NCBI GenBank assembly: GCA_022823945.1
Contig: JAJEBK010000017.1
Span: forward strand, 1-64,000
Source: Anaerolineae bacterium
GTDB lineage: Bacteria; Chloroflexota; Anaerolineae; Aggregatilineales; Phototrophicaceae
Direction: 5' to 3'
Length of the DNA stretch: 64,000 bases
In this document: positions 35,741 to 46,350 of the stretch, one piece after another
Position numbering within the stretch: position 1 is the first letter of the stretch
Layout: every line of letters starts with the position of its first letter
Notes under the pieces: model-generated
The model's database searches: none
What the model saw: the letters and a program-made list of their open reading frames with translations, nothing else
What the model was told of the DNA's origin: nothing
Translations under genes and position numbers: made by a program

Positions 35741-37272
35741 TGCCCATGCCCAACTACATCGTCGCTCACGACCTCGGCACGACTGGTAACAAAGCCACGC
35801 TCTACGACCGCGAAGGCAGGTTGGCCGGCGCGGCATTCCATGCCTACGACACCGAATACGCTCACACTGGCTGGGCAGAACAGAACCCGAACGACTGGTG
35901 GCGCGCAGTCTGCTCTTCCACGCGCCAGTTGCTGGATGAAACGCGGGTGCCGGCGAGCGACATCGCCTGCATCACTTTCAGCGGGCAGATGATGGGCGCT
36001 GTCCCGCTTGATCGCCACGCGCGTCCGCTGCGCAATGCCATAATCTGGGCGGATCAACGCGCCCTGGCGCAAGTACGGGCGATTGGCGAACGCGTCAGTT
36101 TCGATGACATGTACCAGATCAGCGGGCATCGCCTGAGCGCCGCCTATTCACTGGCGAAGATTCTGTGGCTGCGCGACAAGCAACCCGATATCTATGCCCA
36201 AACGCATAAATTTATGCACGCCAAAGATGCCATCGTGGCGCGCTTGACCGGCGAATTCGTCACTGAGCCGTCCGACGCCTCCAGCATGAACCTCTATGAC
36301 TTGCGGCGCGGCGAATGGTCGGCGCAGATCCTGGACGCTGTGCAGCTGGATGCGGACAAATTGCCCCAACTGCGCCAGTCCATTGATGTAGTTGGCGCGG
36401 TGCGGGCGGATGTGGCGGACGAAGTCGGCGTATTGGCTGGCACGCCAGTTGTTGTCGGGGGTGGCGATGGGGCTTGCGCGGCCGCCGGGGCCGGCGTCGT
36501 CAGCGAAGGCAGCGCCTACAATTATGTCGGCTCATCTTCGTGGATCGCCATCAGCACGCCAGCGCCAATCTATGATCCCGCTCATCGCACCTTCACATTT
36601 GGACATGTCATCCCCGAACTGTTCATGCCCACTGGCACCATGCAGGCGGCCGGTGCCAGCTATCAATGGACTCGCGACCAGTTGGCAAGCCTGGAATCAG
36701 AAACAGCCGATCGCCTGGGCATCAGCGTGTATGAGCTGATGAACCTGCAGATTGAGCAGACCCTGCCCGGCGCAGAAGGGCTTTTCTTCTTGCCCTACTT
36801 GCTGGGCGAACGCAGTCCGCGCTGGAATCCACATGCCCGCGGCGCATTCATCGGGCTGACGATCCGCCACACGCGCGCGCATATGCTGCGGGCGGTGCTG
36901 GAAGGCGTCACGATGAATCTGCGCGTGATATTGGATGCCTTCCGCGCGCAGGGCACACAGATCAATGCCATGCGTCTCATCGGCGGCGGCGCAAGCGGCC
37001 ACATCTGGAATCAGATCATGGCGGATGTCTATGGCTTGCCTGTGCAGCGCCTGAGCATCCTGGAAGAAGCGACATCCATGGGCGCGGCGCTGGTGGGTGG
37101 CGTGGGCGTGGGCTTGTACGCCGGCTTCGAGATGAGCGAGCAGATGAATCAGGTGGCTGCTACCATCTTGCCCGAGCCCGCCAGCCAGGCGCTCTACGCA
37201 AAGATGCTGCCTCTCTTCGACCGCCTCTATGAGTCGCTCGCGCCTGTATATGACGATATGGCGTCGCTCTGA
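35740..37272 (+). CDS. FGGY-family carbohydrate kinase, xylulokinase-like
   Basis: 510 residues. N-lobe: IVAHDLGTTGNKATLYDREG phosphate-binding loop, FSGQMMGAVPLD, IIWADQRA (~103), with the catalytic Asp in VVVGGGDGACAA (~245). C-lobe GLFFLPYLLGERSPRWNP (~345) and LIGGGASGHIWNQIMADVYG (~410), both FGGY signatures. Probably phosphorylates D-xylulose or L-ribulose; the latter would complete the arabinose route, since no araB is beside araA/araD. The ATG at 35740 overlaps the previous stop (TGATG). Confidence 0.88.
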   Translation: MPMPNYIVAHDLGTTGNKATLYDREGRLAGAAFHAYDTEYAHTGWAEQNPNDWWRAVCSSTRQLLDETRVPASDIACITFSGQMMGAVPLDRHARPLRNAIIWADQRALAQVRAIGERVSFDDMYQISGHRLSAAYSLAKILWLRDKQPDIYAQTHKFMHAKDAIVARLTGEFVTEPSDASSMNLYDLRRGEWSAQILDAVQLDADKLPQLRQSIDVVGAVRADVADEVGVLAGTPVVVGGGDGACAAAGAGVVSEGSAYNYVGSSSWIAISTPAPIYDPAHRTFTFGHVIPELFMPTGTMQAAGASYQWTRDQLASLESETADRLGISVYELMNLQIEQTLPGAEGLFFLPYLLGERSPRWNPHARGAFIGLTIRHTRAHMLRAVLEGVTMNLRVILDAFRAQGTQINAMRLIGGGASGHIWNQIMADVYGLPVQRLSILEEATSMGAALVGGVGVGLYAGFEMSEQMNQVAATILPEPASQALYAKMLPLFDRLYESLAPVYDDMASL

Positions 37273-37319
37273 ACGCTCGGGTCAAGCGGAATGAAAATCG
37301 TCCTTACGGTTTCTACGCC

Positions 37320-38309
37320 ATGCACAATCCAGGATTGAGCCGGACGCCAACCTCCCCCCGACTCGACGGGGGGACCGAGGGGGGTCAATTCCTCTTCATC
37401 GGCGTCAGCACGGGCGCTTCGTCTATCCGGCGCATCTTCCCGCGCTGGATGCAGCTGCTGGGCGTGGATGCCGAGCTGGTAGGCGTAGATGTGCCATTGC
37501 GCGCGCCAACCGCGACTTATCGTGAAATCGCTGCGCGCATCATTGGCGATAGCCGCATCAAAGGCGCGCTGATCACCGCGCACAAGATCGACATGCTGCG
37601 CGCTTGTCATGATCTGTTCGACTGGCTCGATCCCTACGCCGAAATCTGCGCAGAGGTATCGTGCCTGGTCAAGCGCGAGGGACGGCTGCTGGGCTATGCC
37701 AAAGACCCGCTGTCATCGGCGCTGGCATTGCATCAATTCGTGCCCGAGCAGCACTGGACGGACGAGCACGATGTGCTGTGTTTGGGCGCCGGCGGGGCAG
37801 CGATCGCCATCAGCGTCTGCCTGGCACAGCGCGCAGAAGCACAGGGCTCGCCACGCCGTTTTGTGTTGACGGATATCTTGCTCGAGCGCCTGGAATCGAT
37901 CCGCCAGGTGCATGCGCGGCTGGAAACATCCGTGCAATTCTCGTATCAGCTCTGCCACAGCGCAACCGATAATGATGCCCTGCTGCGCGGTCTGCCGCCG
38001 GGTTCGCTGGTCATCAATGCGACCGGGCTGGGCAAAGACGCGCCTGGTTCGCCCCTGACTGATAACGCGCGCTTCCCGCAAGGCGGATTGGTATGGGAGC
38101 TGAATTATCGCGGCGAGCGAGCCTTCATGCGCCAGGCATTGGCGCAGGCAGAGCAAAAGCAACTGCATATTGAAGACGGCTGGGCCTATTTCTTGCATGG
38201 CTGGACAGAAGTGGTCGCCGAGGTATTTGGCGTGGCGCTGGACGATGCGCTCTTCGCGCGGCTGGCGGATGCGGCGGGGCGACGCGCCGCAAACCAGGAC
38301 TCGTCGTAG
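37320..38309 (+). CDS. Shikimate/quinate dehydrogenase-like oxidoreductase
   Basis: 329 residues. Family similarity begins at FLFIGVSTGASSIRRIFPRW (~24). The catalytic Lys region reads KGALITAHKIDML (family: GxNVTxPHK), the cofactor site is CLGAGGAAIAI (~155), and NATGLGKDAPGSP follows. The substrate loop differs from true AroE, so it may act on another cyclitol or sugar acid. The first ~20 residues are encoded by a family A repeat: the native start seems lost, and the nearest start is the ATG at 37320. Same strand as the kinase. Confidence 0.8.
   Translation: MHNPGLSRTPTSPRLDGGTEGGQFLFIGVSTGASSIRRIFPRWMQLLGVDAELVGVDVPLRAPTATYREIAARIIGDSRIKGALITAHKIDMLRACHDLFDWLDPYAEICAEVSCLVKREGRLLGYAKDPLSSALALHQFVPEQHWTDEHDVLCLGAGGAAIAISVCLAQRAEAQGSPRRFVLTDILLERLESIRQVHARLETSVQFSYQLCHSATDNDALLRGLPPGSLVINATGLGKDAPGSPLTDNARFPQGGLVWELNYRGERAFMRQALAQAEQKQLHIEDGWAYFLHGWTEVVAEVFGVALDDALFARLADAAGRRAANQDSS
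37350..37386. repeat. Family A repeat at the 5' end of the SDH-like gene
   Basis: CTCCCCCCGACTCGACGGGG, GGACCGAGGGGGG, nearly identical to 24737-24773. The frame is open through it. Confidence 0.85.
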
Positions 38310-38449
38310 GGGCGAGACGACGGCTCGCCCATCAAACCACGGACACGCGCTGTTTGCCACTGTCATTCAAATGCGGATTCTAATTTATGCGGGATTTCCG
38401 GGTCGAGAAATTAGGGATTCTAACGGGCGAGTCAACGCCTCGCCCCTAT
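38306..38449. repeat. Family C element, long form (144 bp)
   Basis: Outer arms GTAGGGGCGAG and CTCGCCCCTAT are inverted repeats; each is next to a smaller hairpin (GGGCGAGACGACGGCTCGCCC-type and GGGCGAGTCAACGCCTCGCCC-type). About 95 bp of unrelated DNA separates them. It fits a MITE. It fills the gap before the GPI gene, which holds nothing else. Confidence 0.7.
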
Positions 38450-38460
38450 GAATTACCGGC

Positions 38461-38466
38461 TATAAT
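38461..38466 (+). promoter_or_regulatory. -10 element of the GPI gene
   Basis: Consensus TATAAT preceded by GGC, 38 nt before the ATG at 38499, just beyond the family C element. Confidence 0.5.
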
Positions 38467-38498
38467 CCCCGCATATCCATCCGCGGAGGTAACGCTCC

Positions 38499-39074
38499 AT
38501 GCCGCTGATCCAGCCTTTCGTAACCGAAGTCGACTTTGCCAGCGGAGTCCTTTCGCCGGCGCGCAGCGTCTATCAGCGCCATCTCAGCGATATGCCGGGC
38601 TATTATGCCGAGCGAGATGTTGTCGCGCGCATCCTGGCAGACGAAGGCGACCGCTTGATCTATGAAGTGCAGAGCATCACACTGCCCGCTGATGAAGGAC
38701 AACTGCCGCATTGCACGACGCGCATTTTGCCGGGTCGCATCGGCGCTGAATTTCACATGACCAAGGGGCACTTTCACGCCCGTCGCGAACAAGGCGAGGT
38801 GTATTTCGGCTTGTCCGGGCGGGGCATGCTGCTATTGCAGACGGCAGACGGCGCAACCAGCGTTCAGCCTATGCAAGCGGGAACAGCCGCCTATGTGCCG
38901 CCATACTGGGCGCACCGCACGGTCAATGTCGGCGCTGAGGATTTCGTCTTCTTTTGCGTGTGGACTGCCGAAGCCGGGCACGACTACGCCACCATTGAAC
39001 GCGACGGCTTTCGCAAGCTGATTGTCTGGCGCGGTGGACAGCCGGTCATCATTGACAACCCGAAATCCGCCTGA
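38499..39074 (+). CDS. pgiA: Cupin-type glucose-6-phosphate isomerase (archaeal type)
   Basis: 191 residues, the size of the metal-dependent cupin GPI of archaea and some bacteria. KGHFHARREQGEVYFGLSGRG (~88-108) supplies two His and a Glu as metal ligands, and YVPPYWAHRTVNVG (~129) supplies the last His. Interconverts fructose-6-P and glucose-6-P. A GGAGGT ribosome site lies 10 nt upstream. With HPS/PHI it could feed hexulose-6-P carbon to glucose-6-P. Confidence 0.92.
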   Translation: MPLIQPFVTEVDFASGVLSPARSVYQRHLSDMPGYYAERDVVARILADEGDRLIYEVQSITLPADEGQLPHCTTRILPGRIGAEFHMTKGHFHARREQGEVYFGLSGRGMLLLQTADGATSVQPMQAGTAAYVPPYWAHRTVNVGAEDFVFFCVWTAEAGHDYATIERDGFRKLIVWRGGQPVIIDNPKSA

Positions 39075-39092
39075 AGAAAGTGGGGCACGCCC

Positions 39093-40514
39093 ATGGACAA
39101 GCCCAATATCATCCTCATCATCACCGACCAGCAGCGCTACGACACCATCAACGCGCTGGGTTTCCCCTACATGGACACGCCCAACCTCGACCGGCTGGCG
39201 CGCGAGGGGGTTAGTTTTGACAATTGCCACATCACTGCGCCATCCTGCGCGCCGGCCCGCGCCAGCTTGTTCACCGGCTATTACCCGCATGTCACCGGCA
39301 TCATGCGCAATGGCGACCGCTGGCAGCGCTCCTGGGTCGAAGATCTGGCCAGCGCCGGATATCACTGCGTCAACATCGGCAAAATGCACAGCAATCCTTT
39401 TGAAACGCCGCTGGGCTTTCATGAGCGCTATGTCGTGGAAAACAAAGACCGCTACCTGGAAGGGCGCTATTATTTTGATGAATGGGACAAGGCGCTGGCG
39501 GCGCAGGGACTGGTCAAACAGCAGCGCGAAAGCTATCGACAGCGCGCAGATTACCGCGAGCGAATGGGCGCATTCAGCTGGGACTTGCCGGCGCACTTGC
39601 AGTCGGACAATTTTGTAGGTGGGCTGGCGCAATGGTGGTTGCGCAGTCATCCACAGACACAGCCGCTCTTTTTGCAGATCGGCTTCCCTGGTCCGCATCC
39701 GCCTTATGACCCCACGCCCGACGCCGCCATCGAATATATCGACCGCGAGCTGCCCCTGCCCAATGTTACACAAGCCGAGCTGGATTCGCAGCCGCCGCCT
39801 TTTCAGCGACTTCGCCAGCACAATACCGAGATCGACCACGACTCCATCGTCCACCTCGAAAAGCCGACGCGTTTGCAGCTGCAGCGCCTGCGCGCCTATT
39901 ACGCCGCCAATGTCAGCATGATCGACCAGCAGGTCGGGCAGATCATGGCTGCGCTGGACGAGCAGGGCTACCTGGAAAACAGCATTGTCATCTTCACCAG
40001 CGATCACGGCGATTGTCTGGGCGACCATGGGCATATCCAAAAGTGGACGATGTACGACATCATCACCCGCGTGCCAGCGCTGTTTTGGGCGCCCGGACGC
40101 TTTCAGGCTGGCGCGCGCAGCGGCGATCTATGCCAGTGGATGGATATTGGGCCGACCGTGCTGGAGCTGGCGGGCCTGCAGCCGCCACCCAACATGCAGG
40201 CGCAATCGCTGCTGCCGGCGCTGAACAACGAAGCATGGTCTGGGCGCGAGCTGGTCTTCGCCGAGCATCCAGCCGATGGCGTCTACGAAGGTCCTTACAT
40301 GACGATGGCGCGCAGCCAACGGTACAAACTTGTGCACTTCGCCGGGCAAGCTTATGGGCAACTCTTTGACTTGCAAGCCGACCCCTGGGAAGTCGACAAC
40401 CGCTGGGATGACGAGGCGCTGGCGGGCACAAAGCGCGACATGCTGGATGCGCTGCTGGACTGGCGCATCGAAAGCGCTGTGCAAACGCGGGATGTTTTTC
40501 AGGATTTTCGCTAA
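39093..40514 (+). CDS. Sulfatase (alkaline phosphatase superfamily, type I)
   Basis: 473 residues. NIILIITDQQRYDT at the N-terminus gives metal-binding Asp residues; CAPARASLFTG (~51-61) is the C-x-P-x-R sulfatase signature whose Cys becomes formylglycine; VIFTSDHGDCLGDHG (~300-314) completes the metal site. No signal peptide, so it is probably cytoplasmic. Likely removes sulfate from a carbohydrate. Lies between GPI and a sugar ABC operon on the same strand. The formylglycine-generating enzyme must be elsewhere. Confidence 0.9.
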   Translation: MDKPNIILIITDQQRYDTINALGFPYMDTPNLDRLAREGVSFDNCHITAPSCAPARASLFTGYYPHVTGIMRNGDRWQRSWVEDLASAGYHCVNIGKMHSNPFETPLGFHERYVVENKDRYLEGRYYFDEWDKALAAQGLVKQQRESYRQRADYRERMGAFSWDLPAHLQSDNFVGGLAQWWLRSHPQTQPLFLQIGFPGPHPPYDPTPDAAIEYIDRELPLPNVTQAELDSQPPPFQRLRQHNTEIDHDSIVHLEKPTRLQLQRLRAYYAANVSMIDQQVGQIMAALDEQGYLENSIVIFTSDHGDCLGDHGHIQKWTMYDIITRVPALFWAPGRFQAGARSGDLCQWMDIGPTVLELAGLQPPPNMQAQSLLPALNNEAWSGRELVFAEHPADGVYEGPYMTMARSQRYKLVHFAGQAYGQLFDLQADPWEVDNRWDDEALAGTKRDMLDALLDWRIESAVQTRDVFQDFR

Positions 40515-40515
40515 A

Positions 40516-40694
40516 TGCCCCCATCCCCCGGCCCCTTCCCCCAGAACAGAGAGGGTAGCCGACCCCTCCCCCAGCCCCTCCCCGACGAGTCAGGGAGGGG
40601 AGTCAAGGTATGCGCTTCCCCCTGACCTGTCGGGGGGACTGAGGGGGGTTTCGCTTCCCCCTGCCTCGTCGGGGGGGGGGGCGAGGGGGGTTAG
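40516..40694. repeat. Dense family A cluster upstream of the fourth binding-protein gene
   Basis: Four or so abutting units of both subtypes (CCCCCATCCCCCGGCCCCTT, CTCCCCGACGAGTCAGGGAG, CCCCTGACCTGTCGGGGG, CCCCCTGCCTCGTCGGGGGG). It is the densest cluster in the window, showing repeats insert next to each other. It separates the sulfatase from the transporter operon. Confidence 0.85.
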
Positions 40695-40714
40695 CACATT
40701 TAGCCGTTTCGCGT

Positions 40715-40720
40715 TACAAT
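40715..40720 (+). promoter_or_regulatory. -10-like element before the fourth binding-protein gene
   Basis: TACAAT preceded by GT, 57 nt before the ATG at 40778. Confidence 0.4.
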
Positions 40721-40777
40721 CTGGCCATGCAAGCGATTGCACCCTTCATCTATACACAACACAACAGGAGCAAACCC

Positions 40778-42247
<1,470 letters not shown>

Positions 42248-42250
42248 GAT

Positions 42251-42345
42251 CTACCCCCTCGGTCCTCCCATATCAATGGGGGGATTGAGTCGCCAGGTGG
42301 TCTACCCCCCTCGGTCCCCCCATATCAATGGGGGGATGGAGACGC
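42251..42345. repeat. Two tandem family A repeats upstream of the DUF559 gene
   Basis: Both read CTACCCCCTCGGTC(C)TCCC or CTACCCCCCTCGGTCCCCCC, then ATATCAAT and a G-run. They share orientation. The second is the inverted partner of the copy at 42844-42883. Confidence 0.9.
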
Positions 42346-42409
42346 TAAGACAGATAACAGGTTGTAAGCGCTTGCGGGTGCGAGGACCAATAAGATAAGG
42401 ATACCGATT

Positions 42410-42820
42410 GTGAGCCGTCAAGCGGTCTGGACGCCGACACATACCGATCGTGCAATTTATGATGAGATTAAGGCGCGCGCTCAACTTATGCGACAGAATC
42501 CGACCGGTGCGGAAAAGGTGCTTTGGCAGAGGCTGCGCAGAAAACAACTAATGGGCTTTCGTTTTCGTCGTCAGCAGCCGATTGATCGCTTTATCGTAGA
42601 TTTCTTTTGTCGCGAAGCCGGTCTCGTGGTCGAAGTAGATGGGCCGGTTCACAACTCGCCAGAGCATAAAGAGTATGATGCGCAGCGTAGCGGCTACTTG
42701 CAAGAAAGGGGACTTGTGATTCTGCGCTTTCAAAATGATCAGGTCTTGTATGATATTGATTCGGTATTGCAAGACATCGCTCTATTTCTTTCTGGCATTG
42801 AATCTTCCTCGGGAGACTAA
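42410..42820 (+). CDS. DUF559 protein, Vsr-like restriction-endonuclease fold
   Basis: 136 residues. Hallmarks: [49 protein letters not shown] (~25-73), where I-V-D-F and V-E-V-D fit the acidic residues of the nuclease core, then [22 protein letters not shown] start at 42410 with AAGG ~9 nt upstream. More AT-rich to the eye than its neighbours and out of place inside a sugar-transport operon, so likely acquired. No partner nuclease or methylase is linked. Function of DUF559 is not established. Confidence 0.88.
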   Translation: MSRQAVWTPTHTDRAIYDEIKARAQLMRQNPTGAEKVLWQRLRRKQLMGFRFRRQQPIDRFIVDFFCREAGLVVEVDGPVHNSPEHKEYDAQRSGYLQERGLVILRFQNDQVLYDIDSVLQDIALFLSGIESSSGD

Positions 42821-42843
42821 AGCTGATGCCAAGGGACCTTAAT

Positions 42844-42883
42844 CATCCCCCCGTTGATACGGGGGGACCGAGGGGGGTAGACC
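42844..42883. repeat. Inverted family A repeat downstream of the DUF559 gene
   Basis: CATCCCCCCGTTGATACGGG, GGGACCGAGGGGGGTAGACC. Reverse complement of 42299-42338 with two differences. Confidence 0.9.
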
Positions 42884-42906
42884 GAGTCGTAAACGAAGAC
42901 CGCATC

Positions 42907-43848
42907 ATGAAGCGCGTCTTCCTCAGCCCCGCTGTGGTGATTCTGCTGGCTTTGTCGATCTTCCCGCTTTTGTGGTCGTTGGGCATCAGCTTCACCGATA
43001 TGCAGCGCGGCGGTAGCACAATCGCGCGTCAGGCTGCTGCCGAAGGCATAGAAAGCGGCGTCGGCTTCTTGGGCTTGGGCTTCGAGCTGACGGGGCGCAA
43101 CTATGAGCGTCTGCTGGGCGATACGCGGCTGCACAGCACCGTGCGTAACACAATGATTTATGTGTTCTTTGGCGTATGCATTCAATACAGCATCGGCTTG
43201 GGCTTGGCGACCGTGCTCAACCAGCCCTTCCGCGGACGCAATATCGTACGCGTCATCTTTTTGATGCCCATGATGATGACGCCGGTGGCAGCCGCTTATA
43301 CCGGGCGCATGTTCTTCGACTCCAATCCGCTGCGTTCGCCCCTGGCGCATTTCTTTCGCGAGTTGAGCAAAGCGCTGCAGCTGGAAAACAACATTTCCAT
43401 ACCCTGGTTCACCGACCTGGGCTGGGCGCCGGTGGCCATCCTGATCATCGATGCCTGGCAATGGATTCCCTTCATGACATTGATCTTGCTGGCGGGCATG
43501 CAAGCCATCCCCGAAGACATATACGAAGCGGCGCGCGTGGATGGGGCAAATGTCGCGCAGATTTTCGCGCGCATCACCCTGCCTATTCTGCTGCCCATCT
43601 CGCTGACGGTCATCCTCATTCGCGGACTGGAGATCTTCAAAATCATCGATGTCATCGTCGTGACGACCGGCGGCGGACCAGGCAGCGCGACCGAGTCGCT
43701 GACGCTCTACATCTTCGAGCAGGCACTGAGCAACGGCAATTATGGTTATGCCAGCGCCATCGCCTATGTATTGCTGGTTCTGGTGATCATCTTCGCCACC
43801 CTCTTCCTGGCGACCGGGCGGCGACTGGGCGGGCTGAGGACGGACTGA
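42907..43848 (+). CDS. Carbohydrate ABC transporter permease, MalF type (fourth system)
   Basis: 313 residues, six membrane segments, EAA motif [20 protein letters not shown] (~200-220). The ATG at 42907 ([10 protein letters not shown]) is used; the in-frame part upstream is a translated repeat. Its stop overlaps the next permease start (TGATG). Confidence 0.92.
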   Translation: MKRVFLSPAVVILLALSIFPLLWSLGISFTDMQRGGSTIARQAAAEGIESGVGFLGLGFELTGRNYERLLGDTRLHSTVRNTMIYVFFGVCIQYSIGLGLATVLNQPFRGRNIVRVIFLMPMMMTPVAAAYTGRMFFDSNPLRSPLAHFFRELSKALQLENNISIPWFTDLGWAPVAILIIDAWQWIPFMTLILLAGMQAIPEDIYEAARVDGANVAQIFARITLPILLPISLTVILIRGLEIFKIIDVIVVTTGGGPGSATESLTLYIFEQALSNGNYGYASAIAYVLLVLVIIFATLFLATGRRLGGLRTD

Positions 43849-44747
43849 TGGCCAACAAAGCGAAAGCCAAAAGGCGCAGCTGGCGCAGCAGCCGGCGACC
43901 GCTGTGGCAATCGGCGCTGCTCTATGCCATCGTGGTCTTCTGGTGCTTCATCGTGCTCTTCCCCTTCTATTGGCTGGGCACGACTTCCTTGAAGCGCCCC
44001 ATTGATGTCAGCCGCGGACCCAAATACATCCCCTACCGCGACTTCCAGCCTATCCCCGACCACTGGGACGAGATGTTCGGCAGCCAGCGGGAATCGACCG
44101 AGCGACACTTCCGCAACAGCCTGATATCGGCGATCGGCAGCACGATTTTGTCGGTCATCATCGGCGCGATGGCCGGCTATGGCTTGTCGCGCTTTCGCTA
44201 TTTCTGGGGGCGTCTGGGCTGGGACAACGACAACATCGCTTTTTGGATCATATCGCAGCGATTCCTGCCGCCGGCTATTTTCATCGTGCCCTTCTTGCTG
44301 CTCTACAATTTCTTCGGCCTGGTCGATACCTACCCGGGTCTGATCCTCGCCTATACGATGTTCAATATCCCGTTCGCAGTGTGGATCATGCGCGACTTTT
44401 TTGACGGGCTGCCGGTCGACCTAGAAGAGAGCGCGCGCGTGGATGGCGCGACCCGCTGGCAGGCATTCATGCGCATCGTGCTGCCGCTCAGCGCGCCGGG
44501 CTTGGTGGCGGTGGCGATTTTCTCATTTATTTTCGCCTGGAATGAATACCTGTTTGCGCTGATGTTGACCAATTATCAAGCTATCACCATGCCGGTGCTC
44601 ATCGCCGGACAGAACAATACGCGCGGCATTGAATGGTGGTTCATCAGCGCGCTGACTCTGATGGCCGTGGTGCCCGTCATCATCATGGGACTGCTGCTGG
44701 AGCGCTTCATCACACGCGGCCTGACAGCCGGCGCGGTGAAGGGATAA
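43848..44747 (+). CDS. Carbohydrate ABC transporter permease, MalG type (fourth system)
   Basis: 299 residues. A basic N-terminus ([15 protein letters not shown]), six membrane segments, EAA motif [20 protein letters not shown] (~188-208). Partner of the preceding permease. Convergent with araA, whose stop is 2 nt away; no terminator is visible between them. Confidence 0.92.
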   Translation: MANKAKAKRRSWRSSRRPLWQSALLYAIVVFWCFIVLFPFYWLGTTSLKRPIDVSRGPKYIPYRDFQPIPDHWDEMFGSQRESTERHFRNSLISAIGSTILSVIIGAMAGYGLSRFRYFWGRLGWDNDNIAFWIISQRFLPPAIFIVPFLLLYNFFGLVDTYPGLILAYTMFNIPFAVWIMRDFFDGLPVDLEESARVDGATRWQAFMRIVLPLSAPGLVAVAIFSFIFAWNEYLFALMLTNYQAITMPVLIAGQNNTRGIEWWFISALTLMAVVPVIIMGLLLERFITRGLTAGAVKG

Positions 44748-44749
44748 GC

Positions 44750-46246
44750 TCACACCCCCAGCTTCCAGGCTGCCTCGTTCCAGCGCAGGGCGTCTTTGAA
44801 TGCGCGCAGCTCGGTGTTTTTGTCGATCTGCACATATTCCACGCCGGCCATTTCGCAGAAGTCATAGAGGTGCTCTGTGCTCAGCGATTGGCTGAAGACG
44901 GTGTGATGCGCGCCGCCTGCGGTTATCCAGGCCGCCGCCCCGACCGACAGGTTCGGATGTGGCTGCCACAATGCGCGCGCCACCGGTAGCCTGGGCAGGG
45001 GCTGTTCGGGCTCTATACAATCGACTGTGTTGACGATCATGCGGAAGCGGTCGCCCATATCCACCAGCGAAGCATTCAGCGCGCGGCCAGCCGCCGTATC
45101 AAAGACCAGCCGGGCAGGGTCCGCCTTGCCGCCGATGCCCAGCGGATGCACCTCCAGAGAGGGCACCTCCGCCGCGATGGACGGGCAGACTTCCAGCATG
45201 TGCGCACCCAGCACCGCCTGCCGCCCTGGCGCGAAGTGGTAGGTATAATCTTCCATGAACGATGTGCCGCCGGGCAGCCCCTGCGCCATGACCTTCAGCG
45301 ACCGCAGCAACGCCGCCGTCTTCCAGTCGCCTTCCGCGCCAAAGCCATAGCCAGCCGCCATCAGCCGCTGCACCGCCAAGCCCGGCAGCTGCGCCAGCCC
45401 ATGCAGATTCTCGAATGTAGTGGTGAAGGCATCGAAGCCGCCCTCGCGCAGGAAAGCGCCCAAGCCCAGCTCGATGCGCGCCGCTTCACGAATGGCCGCA
45501 TGCCGCTCGCCGCCTTTGCGCAGATCGGCGCTCATGTGATAGCTGGCTGCATATTCGGCTGTCAGCGTGTCGATCTCGGCATCGCTGGCTTGATTGACGG
45601 CATCGGCAAGATCGCCCAAGCCATAGCCATTGACCGAGTAGCCGAATTGCGCCTGTGCCGCGACCTTATCGCCTTCGGTGACGGCGACTTGACGCATATT
45701 ATCGCCAAAACGCGCCACCTTGATGCGCTGCGTAGCCTGCCAGGCCGCCGCCGCCCGCGCCCATGCGCCAACCTGCGCCTGCACCGCCGCGTCGCCCCAA
45801 TGCCCGACCACCACTTTGCGCCGCAGCCGCAGACGGCTCATCATGAAGCCAAATTCACGGTCTCCGTGCGCCGCCTGGTTGAGGTTCATGAAGTCCATGT
45901 CGATCTCCGACCAGGGGATATCGCGGTTGTACTGCGTGTGCAGGTGCAGCAGCGGTTTTTGCAAAGCCGACAAGCCAGCGATCCAGTTCTTGGCGGGGGA
46001 GAAGGTGTGCATCCAGGCGATGACGCCGACGCAATTCGCTGTCGTGTTGGCAGCGCGGCAGACATTGTAGATCTCTTCGGGCGTCGTCAGCACTGGCTTG
46101 TAGACGATGTTCGGCGGGATGGCCTCGACGCTGTCCAGATAGGCGGCAATCTCCCGCGAATGTGCGCCGACCTGCTCGATGGCTTCGGGTCCGTACAAGT
46201 GCTGGCTGCCGGTGAGGAACCAGATTTGGCTGTTGGCAAGCGACAT
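44750..46246 (-). CDS. araA: L-arabinose isomerase
   Basis: 498 residues, the family length. [15 protein letters not shown] at the N-terminus, [35 protein letters not shown] (~125-145), and [26 protein letters not shown] (~335-360) with metal-binding Glu/His, plus a late [12 protein letters not shown]. Converts L-arabinose to L-ribulose. TAAGGAG lies ~8 nt before the ATG at 46246; a GTAGAAT -10-like element lies ~30 nt further up. araD is on the same strand upstream. araB is missing here. Confidence 0.95.
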   Translation of the reverse strand: MSLANSQIWFLTGSQHLYGPEAIEQVGAHSREIAAYLDSVEAIPPNIVYKPVLTTPEEIYNVCRAANTTANCVGVIAWMHTFSPAKNWIAGLSALQKPLLHLHTQYNRDIPWSEIDMDFMNLNQAAHGDREFGFMMSRLRLRRKVVVGHWGDAAVQAQVGAWARAAAAWQATQRIKVARFGDNMRQVAVTEGDKVAAQAQFGYSVNGYGLGDLADAVNQASDAEIDTLTAEYAASYHMSADLRKGGERHAAIREAARIELGLGAFLREGGFDAFTTTFENLHGLAQLPGLAVQRLMAAGYGFGAEGDWKTAALLRSLKVMAQGLPGGTSFMEDYTYHFAPGRQAVLGAHMLEVCPSIAAEVPSLEVHPLGIGGKADPARLVFDTAAGRALNASLVDMGDRFRMIVNTVDCIEPEQPLPRLPVARALWQPHPNLSVGAAAWITAGGAHHTVFSQSLSTEHLYDFCEMAGVEYVQIDKNTELRAFKDALRWNEAAWKLGV

Positions 46247-46350
46247 GCGAATCTCCTTAGTGATTGGGACAATGCATTCTACATAAACTGCCACAGAGAC
46301 GCAGAGGTTTTCATTCCAGTGTCCCACAACTTGCGTGAGATGCAGGGGAG

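Larger units (their letters stand above)
42299..42883. mobile_element. Candidate repeat-bracketed DUF559 cassette (585 bp)
   Basis: The outer 23 bp are perfect inverted repeats (GGTCTACCCCCC and on to GGTCCCCCC at 42299-42321, and its reverse complement at 42861-42883); including the inner part, 38 of 40 positions match. The only gene inside is the DUF559 nuclease. The unit interrupts a binding-protein/permease operon. No target duplication was identified. It may be an autonomous form of family A, or a chance pair of family A copies. Confidence 0.45.

Noticed and set aside
42826-42906. Longer start for the MalF-type permease
   Set aside because: It would encode the family A repeat before the usual N-terminus; the ATG at 42907 fits the family.
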